Below, one piece after another: positions 35,408 through 45,286 of a stretch of DNA of 57,844 nucleotides. Position 1 is the stretch's first letter, and each line of letters starts with the position of its first letter. Source of the DNA: Candidatus Nitrosopumilus sp. (GTDB taxonomy: Archaea; Thermoproteota; Nitrososphaeria; Nitrososphaerales; Nitrosopumilaceae); NCBI GenBank assembly GCA_028448965.1, contig JAONQT010000002.1:1-57844 (forward strand), written 5' to 3'. Position numbers and translations under genes: made by a program. The notes under the pieces are model-generated. The model made no database searches, had not been told where the DNA came from, and saw only the letters and a list, made by a program, of their open reading frames with translations.

Positions 35408-35980
35408 ATGAAATTTTCAGAAGAGCAAGTAAAAGAGATAGTTGCTTTAAGAGAAAATATGCTACAACAGGTGGATAAGCATCAGGAAGGAATAGAAATG
35501 TTAGAGAAAAACATTAGCGTATTAGATGAATTTTTAAAAGATTCTAGTTTCGTGAAGGCATCAAAATTAAAAACAAAAATTGAACCTGAAATAAATGAAA
35601 AGATCGAAGTATCAAAACCAATAGATGATTCAATTCCAATTAAACGAGGAAATGATGGTAAAATAATTGCTAATGCATATGTTACACCAGACCAAGTTTC
35701 AATAATTTTAGATGAACAAGTTTTGATTAATGCAGATACTCCACCCTTCAAATCATTCTTTTTGGATAGAATAATTGGAGAAATGAAGAAGAAAGATTTT
35801 GTTGAAGCAGAAAATGGGAAGATCCAAAAAGAATCAATCATAGATTATATTATTAATAAAAATGGAGCAAATATTAGAGAAATAATAATTAAAAATTACA
35901 GAGAAAAACAAAGAGTGACTGAATTAATCAATACAGCAGGATGGTCATTAACAAGAATGTTGGAAAATATTAGTAAGTGA
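35408..35980 (+). CDS. Coiled-coil plus helical domain protein, unknown
   Basis: 190 residues, soluble. Residues 1-45 form an amphipathic coiled coil (LRENMLQQVDKHQEGIEMLE), a Lys/Glu-rich linker follows to about 80, and residues 85-190 form a compact domain rich in helices (NADTPPFKSFFLDRIIGEM...NREKQRVTELINTAGWSLTRML). I do not recognise it. It is 4 nt before guaA, so it should be co-transcribed with it. Confidence 0.75.
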   Translation: MKFSEEQVKEIVALRENMLQQVDKHQEGIEMLEKNISVLDEFLKDSSFVKASKLKTKIEPEINEKIEVSKPIDDSIPIKRGNDGKIIANAYVTPDQVSIILDEQVLINADTPPFKSFFLDRIIGEMKKKDFVEAENGKIQKESIIDYIINKNGANIREIIIKNYREKQRVTELINTAGWSLTRMLENISK

Positions 35981-35984
35981 TAGT

Positions 35985-37508
35985 ATGGACAAGATTTTAG
36001 TTTTAGACTTTGGTTCACAATATAGTCATTTAATTTGTAGAAGAATTAGAGAATTTTCTGTTTTTGCAGAATTAGTACCGTATGATATTAGTTATGAAGA
36101 AATACAAAAACATAATCCAAAAGGAATAATTTTTTCTGGAGGTCCATCTAGTGTTTATAATTCAGAAGCTCCAGTTCCAGAAAATAAAATTTTTGAAATG
36201 GGTTTACCATTATTAGGAATTTGTTACGGACATCAATTAATTGTAGATAAATTTGGGGGTAAAGTAAAAAGAGCAAACAAAGAATATGGTTCATCACTTT
36301 TAACAATAGATAATGATAGTGATTTGTTAAATGGTATAGGAGAATCTGTTCGCGCATGGATGAGTCATGGTGATGAGGCTGAAGAGATTCCATCAGGATT
36401 TAAAATAATTGGTCATACAGAAGGTGCAAAAGCTGCAGCAATTGCATCAGAAGAAAAGTCAGTTTATGGAATTCAATTTCATCCGGAAGTTATTCATACA
36501 GAACAAGGTACTGAAATTCTCAAAAATTTTGTTCTAAAAGTATGTAATGCAAAACAAAATTGGACAATGGAAGGTTTTATTGATACAGCAGTAGAAAAAA
36601 TTTCTAAAATTAAAGGAAATGTGTTATGTGGGGTTAGTGGAGGAATAGACTCTACAGTAGTAGCATTACTAATTGATAAAGCAATTGGAAATAGATTAAA
36701 ATGTGTTTTTGTAGATAATGGTTTGTTACGATTAAACGAAGAAAAAGAAGTGGAAGAAATGTTTAAAGAAAATTTTAAAGTTAATTTTACAGCAGTTGAT
36801 GCAGGGCAACAATTTCTTGAAAAATTAAAAGGGGTAGCAGATCCAGAAGCAAAAAGAAAAATTGTTGGTGAAGAATTTGTTCATGTTTTTACTAATTTTG
36901 CTGAAAAAGAGGGTCCTTTCAAATGGTTAGCTCAAGGAACTTTATATCCAGATGTAATTGAAAGTGGAGTTTCAAAAGGTCCAGCAGCTGTGATAAAATC
37001 TCACCACAACGTTGGAGGATTACCAGATTGGTTGAATTTAGAAATTTTAGAACCATTAAGAGAATTATACAAAGATGAAGTTAGAGAAATTGCAAAAATT
37101 TTAGGTGTTCCTGAAAAACTTTTCATGAGACATCCATTTCCAGGTCCAGGATTATCAGTTAGAATAATTGGAGAAGTGACTCCACTAAAATTAGAAATTT
37201 CTAAAGTAGCAAGTAAAATTGTTGAAGAGGAATTAATGGAATCTGGACTGTATACCAAAGTATGGCAAGCTTATGCTGCAGTAGGCGACGATAAAGCAGT
37301 GGGAGTCGTAGGGGATGAGAGAAGATATGGAAACATAGTTATGATTAGAGTTGTAGATTCTATTGACGCAATGACTGCTGATTGGACAAGACTACCACAT
37401 GGAGTACTAGAAAAAATGAGCAATAGAATTACTAATGAGATTGAGGATGTAACCTGGGTAACATATACAATTTCAAGTAAACCTCCAGCAACAATTGAAC
37501 CACAATAG
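35985..37508 (+). CDS. guaA: GMP synthase (glutamine-hydrolysing)
   Basis: Aminates XMP to GMP. One 507-residue chain carries the glutaminase domain (C80 in GICYGHQ, His-Glu in QFHPEV), the PP-loop ATP pyrophosphatase (SGGIDST at 218-224) and the dimerisation domain with RHPFPGPGL. Many euryarchaea split these into two genes; here they are fused as in bacteria. Confidence 0.97.
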   Translation: MDKILVLDFGSQYSHLICRRIREFSVFAELVPYDISYEEIQKHNPKGIIFSGGPSSVYNSEAPVPENKIFEMGLPLLGICYGHQLIVDKFGGKVKRANKEYGSSLLTIDNDSDLLNGIGESVRAWMSHGDEAEEIPSGFKIIGHTEGAKAAAIASEEKSVYGIQFHPEVIHTEQGTEILKNFVLKVCNAKQNWTMEGFIDTAVEKISKIKGNVLCGVSGGIDSTVVALLIDKAIGNRLKCVFVDNGLLRLNEEKEVEEMFKENFKVNFTAVDAGQQFLEKLKGVADPEAKRKIVGEEFVHVFTNFAEKEGPFKWLAQGTLYPDVIESGVSKGPAAVIKSHHNVGGLPDWLNLEILEPLRELYKDEVREIAKILGVPEKLFMRHPFPGPGLSVRIIGEVTPLKLEISKVASKIVEEELMESGLYTKVWQAYAAVGDDKAVGVVGDERRYGNIVMIRVVDSIDAMTADWTRLPHGVLEKMSNRITNEIEDVTWVTYTISSKPPATIEPQ

Positions 37509-37517
37509 TGAAAAATT

Positions 37518-37877
37518 ATGAATTATGAAAAAATCTGTGATGAAATATTAGAATTTAATGAGAAAATTAGATATGCAGCTGTTTATGATTATGGTGAGCT
37601 ACACGATAAAATTAGACCAGGTGTTATATCTCACTTAACTAGAGAAGAAACTGAAACATCATTATCACAAGCAATTTACCGATGGTCAACAAGGAAAAAA
37701 ACTGCAGATAAAATTGGAACACCAATTTTTGCATTAGCAAAATATGAAAAAATCTATAGAATAACAGTACCTATTGGAGGTGCAGGATTAATTTTGATAA
37801 CTACAGAATTAGATGTGAATGTAAATGAAATTGTAGATAAAACTCTTGAAATTAGAGATACATATGCTAAATTATAA
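37518..37877 (+). CDS. Small protein resembling the thaumarchaeal DUF6659 group
   Basis: 119 residues with the pattern EKIRYAAVYDYGELHDKIRPG, then TREETETSLSQAIYRWSTRKK and a strand-rich end (YRITVPIGGAGLILITTE). From memory this resembles a family of small archaeal proteins called DUF6659, with a fold reminiscent of roadblock/profilin domains. The exact function is unknown. It sits 9 nt after guaA and 5 nt before the next gene. Confidence 0.7.
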   Translation: MNYEKICDEILEFNEKIRYAAVYDYGELHDKIRPGVISHLTREETETSLSQAIYRWSTRKKTADKIGTPIFALAKYEKIYRITVPIGGAGLILITTELDVNVNEIVDKTLEIRDTYAKL

Positions 37878-37882
37878 TAAAT

Positions 37883-38146
37883 ATGACCTTCCATGTTTTT
37901 GATACTTATGTAAAAGCAAATGATGGTCATACAATACATTTTGATGTAATTACTGACAAAAATGATTCTATAACTGCAATTTCTTTTGCAAAAGAATGGT
38001 TAAAATCAATTGGAGAAAATAATTCAATAGTAACTACAGAAGAATGTAAATTTTGTCATTCAGAATCTGTTCCAGAAGATACTGAAATTGAAATAATGAC
38101 AAATGGATATTTTATTGTAAAGATGGAAGGATGTCCAAAAAATTAA
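37883..38146 (+). CDS. DUF2024 family protein
   Basis: 87 residues beginning MTFHVFDTYVKANDGHTIHFDV and containing EECKFCHSE (C55, C58) and the end GYFIVKMEGCPKN, a close match in memory to the DUF2024 family, known from bacteria including Nitrosomonas. The function is unknown; the Cys pair could bind metal. It overlaps the convergent ROK kinase by 4 nt. Confidence 0.85.
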   Translation: MTFHVFDTYVKANDGHTIHFDVITDKNDSITAISFAKEWLKSIGENNSIVTTEECKFCHSESVPEDTEIEIMTNGYFIVKMEGCPKN

Positions 38147-39012
38147 TCTAAAAGTGCAGCTCCAAATACTCCTGAAGAATCACCAAGTTTATTTTTCAAT
38201 ATAGGGGTTTCAATAATATCTGAAAATACTTTTGAGTAAATTGACTTTCTACCTTCAGTGTATAAAAAATCAATATTAGATAAACCACCTCCAAGTATGA
38301 TGGCATCAGGATCTAAAATGTCAATTACATTTGCAAGTCCATAACCAAAATTTTCTAAAAATTCATCTTTCCATTGTTTACCAATAGTATAATCAAAATT
38401 ATTAATAATTTCAGGCATAGATTGAGTTAATCCAGTTAGTTTATTCCAGCGTTTTTCCAAAGAGGGTCCACTAATGTATGTCTCCACACAACCAGATTTA
38501 CCACAATAGCAGGAATTACCATTTTGATGTAAAGTATGATGTCCCCATTCACCAGCAATATTGGTTCTGCCACAATGAAGAATATTATTAATTACAATTC
38601 CTCCACCTACACCAGTACCTAGAATAACACCAAAAACTAAATCAAATCCGATCCCAGCACCCATTTTAGATTCAGATAAAGTAAAACAATTAGCGTCATT
38701 TTCAATAGAAATAGTTTTTTGGAGTTTATTTTCTAAATCTTTTTTTAAAGATTTACCAATTAAACATTGAGTATTACTATTTTTGATTAATCCAGTTTGC
38801 TTTGAAATTGCACCAGGACAACAAATTCCTAAAGAAAAATCAGAAATATTTTGAGATACATCTGAAATCAGGATTTCAATTGTATCAAGAATGTCATTAT
38901 AATTATTTTGAGGAGTATCTACTCTCTTTCTTTCTAAAACAGTTAGATTTTCATCAAGTACAATGATTTCTGTTTTGGTACCACCCAAATCTATACCAAT
39001 TTTGTACAACAA
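38143..39012 (-). CDS. ROK-family sugar kinase (glucokinase-like)
   Basis: 289 residues. The N-terminal phosphate motif is GIDLGGTKTEI, catalytic Asp is D106 (ENDANC), the second phosphate motif is GTGVGGGIVIN, and the ROK zinc site is HH (158-159) plus C168, C170 and C175 (CYCGKSGC). It probably phosphorylates glucose or a related hexose (or an N-acetyl sugar). Confidence 0.9.
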   Translation of the reverse strand: MLYKIGIDLGGTKTEIIVLDENLTVLERKRVDTPQNNYNDILDTIEILISDVSQNISDFSLGICCPGAISKQTGLIKNSNTQCLIGKSLKKDLENKLQKTISIENDANCFTLSESKMGAGIGFDLVFGVILGTGVGGGIVINNILHCGRTNIAGEWGHHTLHQNGNSCYCGKSGCVETYISGPSLEKRWNKLTGLTQSMPEIINNFDYTIGKQWKDEFLENFGYGLANVIDILDPDAIILGGGLSNIDFLYTEGRKSIYSKVFSDIIETPILKNKLGDSSGVFGAALLD

Positions 39013-39051
39013 TAATTTATGAAAAGTAGTATGCTTAAGTTTTGACTAGAT

Positions 39052-40677
39052 TTATCCCATTGGTGGCATGCCGCCACCGCCACCTGGACCACCAGATATG
39101 GCGATTACATCATCGATTCTAAGAATCATACATGCTGCCTCTGTTGCAGATTTAATTATTTGTTCTTTAACTACAATTGGTTCTACAACATTAATTGCCA
39201 TCATATCAGCAATTTTTGTATTTTTTGCATCAATACCGGTCCATTTTTGACCTTGATTTTGTTTTGATCTTAAAGTAGCCATTGTATCAATTGGATCCAT
39301 TCCAGCATTTTCAGAAATTGTTAATGGTATAACCTCTAATGCTTCAGCATATTTTTTAATTGCAAGTTGTTCTCTACCACTAAAATTATCTGCCCATTCT
39401 TTGAGTTGAGATGCTGCAAATGCTTCTGGAGCTCCACCACCTGCAACAATTTCTGGTTTTTCAATTACATCTTTTACTACCATCAATGAATCATGAATGG
39501 AACGGTCAACCTCATCAATTACTCTTTGAGTTCCTCCACGAATTAGTAATGTAACAGATTGTGGATGTTTACAGCCTTCAATGAATACCCATTTATCGGA
39601 TTCAACTTTCTTTTGGTGAGCTAAATCAGCAGAACCAAGATCTTTTTCAGATAAATCATCTAAGTTACTAATTACACGTCCATCTGTAGCTTTAGCAAGT
39701 TTAATCATATCACTTTCTTTGACACGACGAATTGCCATAATTCCATGTTTTGAAAGATAATGTTGTGCAATGTCATCAATTCCTTTTTGACAAACCAAAA
39801 CATTGGCGCCAACATCATGTAATTTATCAACCATTGTTTTTAACATTCTGTTTTCTTCTTCCAAAAACATTTGCATTTGTGTTGGGTCAGTAATCCTAAT
39901 TTCTGCACTCATTTCAGTTTTTTCAATTTCTAATGCAGAATTAATTAATGCAATATTTGCTTTTTCGATTCTAGTGGGCATTCCACTATGAACAATTTCT
40001 TTATCTAAAACAATACCTTTTACAATTTGTGTATCTTCTATTGAGCCACCTGGTTTCTTTTCAACTTTAATATTTTCTAGGTCAACAAAATATTGATCTC
40101 CTTTTTTTGTTGCAATACTAAGAACTGCATCAACCACAATTTTTGATAAACTAGAACTATCTTCAGAAATTAGTTTTGATTGCATACTTGTTGAGGCAAT
40201 TTTAAGAAGTGATGCTTTGTCATCAGGTTGAATTTTTTTGGATAATTGTGAATAAATTTCAAGAACCTTTTCAGATGCTGCTTGAAAACCTTCAATAATG
40301 GTTGAAGAATGAACATCTTTCTTTAAAAGATCTTCAGCTCTTGCTAATAAGGCACCGCCGAAAACAACAGATGAAGTAGTTCCGTCACCTACTTCATTAT
40401 CTACAGTTTTGGAAATCTCGACTATCATTTTTGCTGCTGGGTGTTGAACATCAATTTCTTTAAGAATAGTAGCACCATCATTTGTAATTGTAACGTCGCC
40501 TAAGGAATCAACTAGCATTTTATCTAAACCACGAGGTCCAAGACTACTTTTAACTAATTCTGCAACCAATTTTGCTGCTGCAATATTGTTTTGTTGAGCA
40601 TCTTTACCTTTTTGTTGTAATGCACTTTCTTTAAGAACTAGTACAGGTCCATTTGGTCCTTGTTGAATTGATGCCAT
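39052..40677 (-). CDS. Thermosome subunit (group II chaperonin)
   Basis: A 541-residue ATP-driven folding chaperonin. Key motifs are [15 protein letters not shown], the catalytic GDGTTSSVV near residue 97, and GGGAPE in the intermediate domain. The C-terminus is the flexible [13 protein letters not shown] tail typical of these rings. Subunit class cannot be decided from one gene. A weak TATA-like TTAAAAAGG lies about 32 nt upstream. Confidence 0.97.
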   Translation of the reverse strand: MASIQQGPNGPVLVLKESALQQKGKDAQQNNIAAAKLVAELVKSSLGPRGLDKMLVDSLGDVTITNDGATILKEIDVQHPAAKMIVEISKTVDNEVGDGTTSSVVFGGALLARAEDLLKKDVHSSTIIEGFQAASEKVLEIYSQLSKKIQPDDKASLLKIASTSMQSKLISEDSSSLSKIVVDAVLSIATKKGDQYFVDLENIKVEKKPGGSIEDTQIVKGIVLDKEIVHSGMPTRIEKANIALINSALEIEKTEMSAEIRITDPTQMQMFLEEENRMLKTMVDKLHDVGANVLVCQKGIDDIAQHYLSKHGIMAIRRVKESDMIKLAKATDGRVISNLDDLSEKDLGSADLAHQKKVESDKWVFIEGCKHPQSVTLLIRGGTQRVIDEVDRSIHDSLMVVKDVIEKPEIVAGGGAPEAFAASQLKEWADNFSGREQLAIKKYAEALEVIPLTISENAGMDPIDTMATLRSKQNQGQKWTGIDAKNTKIADMMAINVVEPIVVKEQIIKSATEAACMILRIDDVIAISGGPGGGGGMPPMG

Positions 40678-40721
40678 TTAGATTCATTTTCAATTCTCAA
40701 AATGCCCCTTTTTAACATTGC

Positions 40722-42485
40722 CTAATTGATTGGAGAAATGTAAGATCGTTTTTTGACATCAATAATTCCACCTGCAAGAATCCTTACAGAAGGTAGGGCT
40801 AGAAAAGGCAAGAAAAGAGGGATCAAGTGAGGTCTATGAAATTTACATCCTAAATCTACAATAGAATTATTGATCTGTTCAAAATTAGATGAAACAGTTT
40901 CAAAAGAATCAGTTGAAACAATACCACCAAATTGTAAAGGTAATGAGGCAAGTATTTTTCCAGATTTGACCACGACTAGACCACCTTGATTTTTAATTAA
41001 ATGGTTTGATGCTATTGCCATATCAGAATCATTTGAACCAAGTACAATCAAATTATTTTCATGAAAACTCCAAGTTGAAGCAAATGCACCTATATCAGCA
41101 CCAAAATTTTCAAGAAATCCAATTGTATGTTGATTTGTTCCATGAATTCTATCAAATGCTGCAATTTTCCAAACATCAGAATCTAAAGATGCTGAAACAT
41201 GACCATCCTTAGAATTAAGTTCAGATGTTCCTAATTTAGTAATTATTTCATTTTGCATAAAAATTGTATTTGCTACTACATGTTCTTTCTTGGATTTAAT
41301 TAGAAAATCATTTTTAGAGAATTTTTTTAATTTAACAGTTTTTTTAATCCATGGAGAAATAATGTTTTTTCTAATACGAGCTACAAAAGAACCATTAGAA
41401 ACTACAAGTTTACCACCAACAAAAACATGTTTTGGTTTAAATGATTTTAGATTATCAAAAACCAAGATATCAGCTAATTTGCCAGGTGCAATACCACCAA
41501 GATCTTTTCCCATATTATAATAATCAAAATTATTCTTAGATGCCATTGTAACTGCATCAATAGGTGCTAAACCAAGTTTGATAGATTCTCGTATGCAATA
41601 GTCAATATGACCAAATTTAGAAATATCTAATGGGTCAAGACCATCAGAACAAAACATTAATCGATTAAGATACGTTCCATGTGATAATACACGGGGAATA
41701 ATTTCTTTCAAATCACGACGTATAGAACCTTCTCTAATCATTATCCACATTCCAAGACGTAATCTTTCTAATACTTGATCAAAATTAATTGGTTCGTGAC
41801 AAGAAAGAATTCCAGATGAAACATATGCATTAAGTTTTTTATCACTTGCACCTGCAGTGTGTCCATTAATTATACAATCACATTCCAACATTGTTGAAAG
41901 TGATTTCATTGTTTTAGGTTCACGTAAAATTACTTTAGTCCATGAAAAAACTTCTCCCATTCCAATTACATGTGGATGTTTTATTGCAGTTTTTTCTTGA
42001 GATAAAGTTAAAGATTTACTATTACTAAATTTTGCATCTACAGGAAGCCCTCCAGGAACTGCTTGAAATATTCGAATTGGTAAATTTTCTCCCAGTTTAA
42101 GAAATTCCTGAAAACCCTTGTAACCAGCTACACTAACAATATCAATTGGATCTGAAAAGAGAGAAGTTACACCACAAAGAAGAGCTTGTTTTGCAAATTC
42201 AGATGGCAATACAAATTGATCAATGTGTAAATGGGGATCTGCAAATCCGGGACTGACAAATTTATCATGAATATCAATTACTTTTGTTTTGGGTCCTATC
42301 GTATGTGTTGCATCAGGACCAACATATGCAATACGATCATTAATTATTGCGATCTGACTTTTTGGAATGATTTCTCTGGTGTAAACTGATAGTAAGTTAC
42401 AATTTTTCAAGACAAGATTTGCTTTTTTGTCTCCAAGTGCTACAGAATTTAGAGAGTTAATAGAATGGGCTAGGCTTGAATTCAT
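40722..42485 (-). CDS. ade: Adenine deaminase
   Basis: A 587-residue amidohydrolase that deaminates adenine to hypoxanthine in purine salvage. The metal site HLHIDQ (after SPGFADP), the HTAG motif and CSDGLDP are visible, and the C-terminal domain is full length for the family. With guaB and guaA nearby it can feed salvaged purine into GMP. Confidence 0.93.
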   Translation of the reverse strand: MNSSLAHSINSLNSVALGDKKANLVLKNCNLLSVYTREIIPKSQIAIINDRIAYVGPDATHTIGPKTKVIDIHDKFVSPGFADPHLHIDQFVLPSEFAKQALLCGVTSLFSDPIDIVSVAGYKGFQEFLKLGENLPIRIFQAVPGGLPVDAKFSNSKSLTLSQEKTAIKHPHVIGMGEVFSWTKVILREPKTMKSLSTMLECDCIINGHTAGASDKKLNAYVSSGILSCHEPINFDQVLERLRLGMWIMIREGSIRRDLKEIIPRVLSHGTYLNRLMFCSDGLDPLDISKFGHIDYCIRESIKLGLAPIDAVTMASKNNFDYYNMGKDLGGIAPGKLADILVFDNLKSFKPKHVFVGGKLVVSNGSFVARIRKNIISPWIKKTVKLKKFSKNDFLIKSKKEHVVANTIFMQNEIITKLGTSELNSKDGHVSASLDSDVWKIAAFDRIHGTNQHTIGFLENFGADIGAFASTWSFHENNLIVLGSNDSDMAIASNHLIKNQGGLVVVKSGKILASLPLQFGGIVSTDSFETVSSNFEQINNSIVDLGCKFHRPHLIPLFLPFLALPSVRILAGGIIDVKKRSYISPIN

Positions 42486-42523
42486 AATAATAAATGAAAT
42501 TTATGACTATTATAGGTTCAATG

Positions 42524-42532
42524 CTTAAATTA
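42524..42532 (+). promoter_or_regulatory. TATA-like box of the L44e-S27e pair
   Basis: CTTAAATTA is centred about 27 nt before the ATG at 42555. Confidence 0.5.
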
Positions 42533-42554
42533 CGGATGGAGAGGTTTTGTTGAT

Positions 42555-42836
42555 ATGAACATTCCAAAGGTGATCAGAAAGTATTGTGCAAAATGTAAAA
42601 CACATACTGAACAAAAGGTCTCCATTTACAAGGCTGGAAAAAGACGTGGTTCTGCTAGAGGTGAACGTCGTCACGCTGAACGTAAACAAGGCTATGGTGG
42701 ACAGAAATTCCCAAAACTTGCAAAACCAGCTAAAGTTACAAAGAAAGTTACTCCTATTATGACATGCACTGTATGTAAAAAGAAATACAATAAAAAAGGT
42801 GTTAGAATTAAGAAATTTGAGTTGGTAGCAGCATGA
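42555..42836 (+). CDS. rpl44e: Large ribosomal subunit protein L44e
   Basis: 93 residues, strongly basic, with two zinc Cys pairs C11/C14 and C71/C74 and the family signature KGKRRGSARGE-like region (KRRGSARGERRHAERKQGYGGQ in parts). It overlaps the S27e gene by 4 nt. Confidence 0.97.
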   Translation: MNIPKVIRKYCAKCKTHTEQKVSIYKAGKRRGSARGERRHAERKQGYGGQKFPKLAKPAKVTKKVTPIMTCTVCKKKYNKKGVRIKKFELVAA

Positions 42837-43030
42837 AGAAAGATCACATCGAAATTCCAAAACCATCAAGTAAATTTCAAAAAGTTAATTGTGAAGAATG
42901 TGGTGAATTACAGGTAGTATATTCTCATGCATCTACAGTTATTGCATGTAATTCTTGTGGCAATACAATTTCAGAACCAACAGGTTCTAAAGCCAAAATA
43001 AATGGTAAAGTTTCAGGTAGTGCTGAGTAA
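42833..43030 (+). CDS. rps27e: Small ribosomal subunit protein S27e
   Basis: 65 residues with a zinc ribbon of C20/C23 and C39/C42, preceded by the typical IPKPSSKFQKVNC. Paired with L44e as usual in archaea. Its 3' end overlaps the convergent cobY by 18 nt. Confidence 0.95.
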   Translation: MKKDHIEIPKPSSKFQKVNCEECGELQVVYSHASTVIACNSCGNTISEPTGSKAKINGKVSGSAE

Positions 43031-43597
43031 TTCATAATCCTGTTTTGTGTTTAAATTAAATGCAACTCGTTTATCATCAATTAAAATATAATTTTGATCT
43101 AAATTTTTAGATGAATTAATTTTATTTGCGTTAATTAAAGAAATTCCAGTATAATTACATACTTCATTATTATAATTTATGGAATAATCAGATTCTAATC
43201 CAAGTCTAGTTAAAAATTTGTTAGTAACGAGTATACTTGTCCAAATTTTTTCAGGATTATAATGTTTAACAATATTTTTTATAATTTCACTATCTAGTAA
43301 TGGTAAATCACCTGAAGTAAGTAAAACAGAATCATTTGTAGATTGAAGTACCAAACTTAAATCTTCAACATAGCCAATTCCATTAGTATTAAAAATTTCA
43401 ATATTATTTTCTTGTAATAGTTTTTTTGTATTTGGAGAATTAGAACTAGTTAAGGCAAAAATTTTTGAAAAACAATTTGAATCTTTTAACGAGTCAACCA
43501 CATGAAGAATTATTGGTTTTCTATATTTGAGTAACAATTTTTCATTACCTAAATTCATGCGTGTACCTTTACCACCAGCCATTATCAAACCAATCAT
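43013..43597 (-). CDS. cobY: Adenosylcobinamide-phosphate guanylyltransferase
   Basis: A 194-residue nucleotidyltransferase with the GTP loop MAGGKGTRM near the N-terminus. It activates adenosylcobinamide phosphate with GTP, the archaeal, non-homologous replacement for bacterial CobU. Position next to cobS settles the role over other molybdenum-cofactor-type transferases. Last gene of the cobalamin operon; overlaps cobS by 4 nt. Confidence 0.88.
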   Translation of the reverse strand: MIGLIMAGGKGTRMNLGNEKLLLKYRKPIILHVVDSLKDSNCFSKIFALTSSNSPNTKKLLQENNIEIFNTNGIGYVEDLSLVLQSTNDSVLLTSGDLPLLDSEIIKNIVKHYNPEKIWTSILVTNKFLTRLGLESDYSINYNNEVCNYTGISLINANKINSSKNLDQNYILIDDKRVAFNLNTKQDYELLSTT

Positions 43598-44337
43598 ACT
43601 GATACAAATACCATCAAAGATGCTAAACGAGTTAATTCATTAGTTGAACCAAGCACGTCGCCAGTTATTCCACCAAAACTACGATTAGATATTACCAGAA
43701 CTAGCAATGTTACGATAAAAGTTACACTAAGCATGATAATACCAGTAGTTTCACCAAGTAAAGCAACAGGAATTATCATAATTACAAAAGCTACCATTAA
43801 TTTTTTCTTGTCTTTCATAATTTTCATAAAAGGAGAATTTGACCCTATTGCTGCTGAATTTCCTAAATTTGCTAATAGAACCATTGAAAATTTTGCTAAA
43901 ATTTCACTAATTAAAATTGCCTTAAACAAATCAAATCCAGTTGTAAGTGAAATTGCAGCAACTAGTCCAATTAGATATAAAACAATTGCAACTACTCCTG
44001 CAGATCCTGTAGAAAGATCCTTCATTGCATTAAGTTTTTTTTCTTTACTACCTTTTACCATAAGACCATCAGCAAAATCAGCTAAACCATCTGCATGGTG
44101 AATTCCAGTTATAATTACAATTGATGTAACTACGAGAAAACTAACTATGATTGGATCCAAAAGAAATGATAAACCAAAACCAAATGAACCAACTAAAATT
44201 CCAATAATAATTCCAACAATAGGGAATAGATACATGTATTTTGCAATATCATCTAATGTAGAATTTGATGATGATGGTAAAATTGTTAAAAAAGAAAAAA
44301 TTGATCCAACTTCTTTAAACATAAAGCCACCATCCAA
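43594..44337 (-). CDS. cobS: Adenosylcobinamide-GDP ribazoletransferase (cobalamin synthase)
   Basis: A 247-residue integral membrane enzyme with about six hydrophobic helices. The signature TGIHHADGLADFADGL and the SFGGITGDVLGSTNEL motif mark CobS, which joins the lower ligand nucleoside to the corrinoid. It overlaps cbiB by 23 nt. An ATG five codons downstream (44322) is an alternative start. Confidence 0.95.
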   Translation of the reverse strand: MDGGFMFKEVGSIFSFLTILPSSSNSTLDDIAKYMYLFPIVGIIIGILVGSFGFGLSFLLDPIIVSFLVVTSIVIITGIHHADGLADFADGLMVKGSKEKKLNAMKDLSTGSAGVVAIVLYLIGLVAAISLTTGFDLFKAILISEILAKFSMVLLANLGNSAAIGSNSPFMKIMKDKKKLMVAFVIMIIPVALLGETTGIIMLSVTFIVTLLVLVISNRSFGGITGDVLGSTNELTRLASLMVFVSV

Positions 44338-45286
44338 TAAAAGATAAAAATAGAATTATTGGAACTGTAATAATTCCAAAGAAAAGAATTGACGTTAGTT
44401 TCATAATTTTAATTGCAGATAAGACATGATGTTTTGTAAGAATAATTTCACCATCACCCAATTTGTAATGATTTATTTTTTCAAATTTAGTTTCTAAAGC
44501 ACCAGCTAATGCTGCCATTGGATATCCAGCATTAGGACTTTCAGTTGTTTTGCCATCCCTAATCATTACTTTGTAAGAATTTCTCCAATTATTTTGTAAA
44601 ATAGCTGCTGAAATAATCATTATTAATCCTGTAAGTCTAGAAGGAATATAATTTAAGATTGTATCACAAGTAGCAGTAAACCATCCTAAATTTCTAAAAA
44701 TATCATTTTTGTATCCAATCATCGAATCTGCTGTATTGATTACTCGATACACAAAGGCCCCCCATAAACCAAAAAAAGCATAATAAAACATTGGTCCAGT
44801 AACACCATCAACAGTATTCTCACTAATGCTTTCTAATACGCCTGAAAGTACATGATTTTTATCCAAATTAGTAGTATTTCTCTTTACAATCATGGATAGA
44901 TAATTTCTTGCCATGTCTAGATTATTACTTTCCAAAGATTCCAATACGCTAGTTGCATGTTTTTCCATTCCACGAATAGCAATAGTTGTTTTAAGCAGTA
45001 ATGCTCCAGTAATTATAGAAACAATCAGTGAAATATAATCAATAGAAATTAAAGATATTCCAAAACTAAGACTTGATAATAATAGAACAACAATACTAGA
45101 AATAATTATTATAATTAAAGTACCTCCAATTTTTTCAAATATAGAATTTTGATGTTTTGCAATAGGAGTAAATTTTCCAATCAACATTCCTATCCAGGCT
45201 GTTGGATGATAGCGATTTTTTGGATCTCCAAATATTAAATCAATTAAAATTGCAAAACCAATAATAGATATAGATTCAAGAATCAT
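44315..45286 (-). CDS. cbiB: Adenosylcobinamide-phosphate synthase
   Basis: A 323-residue membrane protein attaching aminopropanol phosphate to adenosylcobyric acid. It shows LIDLIFGDPKNRYHPTAWIG, SENTVDGVTGPMFYY and DGKTTESPNAGYPMAALAGAL, all typical of CbiB. It overlaps cbiP by 4 nt. Confidence 0.95.
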   Translation of the reverse strand: MILESISIIGFAILIDLIFGDPKNRYHPTAWIGMLIGKFTPIAKHQNSIFEKIGGTLIIIIISSIVVLLLSSLSFGISLISIDYISLIVSIITGALLLKTTIAIRGMEKHATSVLESLESNNLDMARNYLSMIVKRNTTNLDKNHVLSGVLESISENTVDGVTGPMFYYAFFGLWGAFVYRVINTADSMIGYKNDIFRNLGWFTATCDTILNYIPSRLTGLIMIISAAILQNNWRNSYKVMIRDGKTTESPNAGYPMAALAGALETKFEKINHYKLGDGEIILTKHHVLSAIKIMKLTSILFFGIITVPIILFLSFIGWWLYV

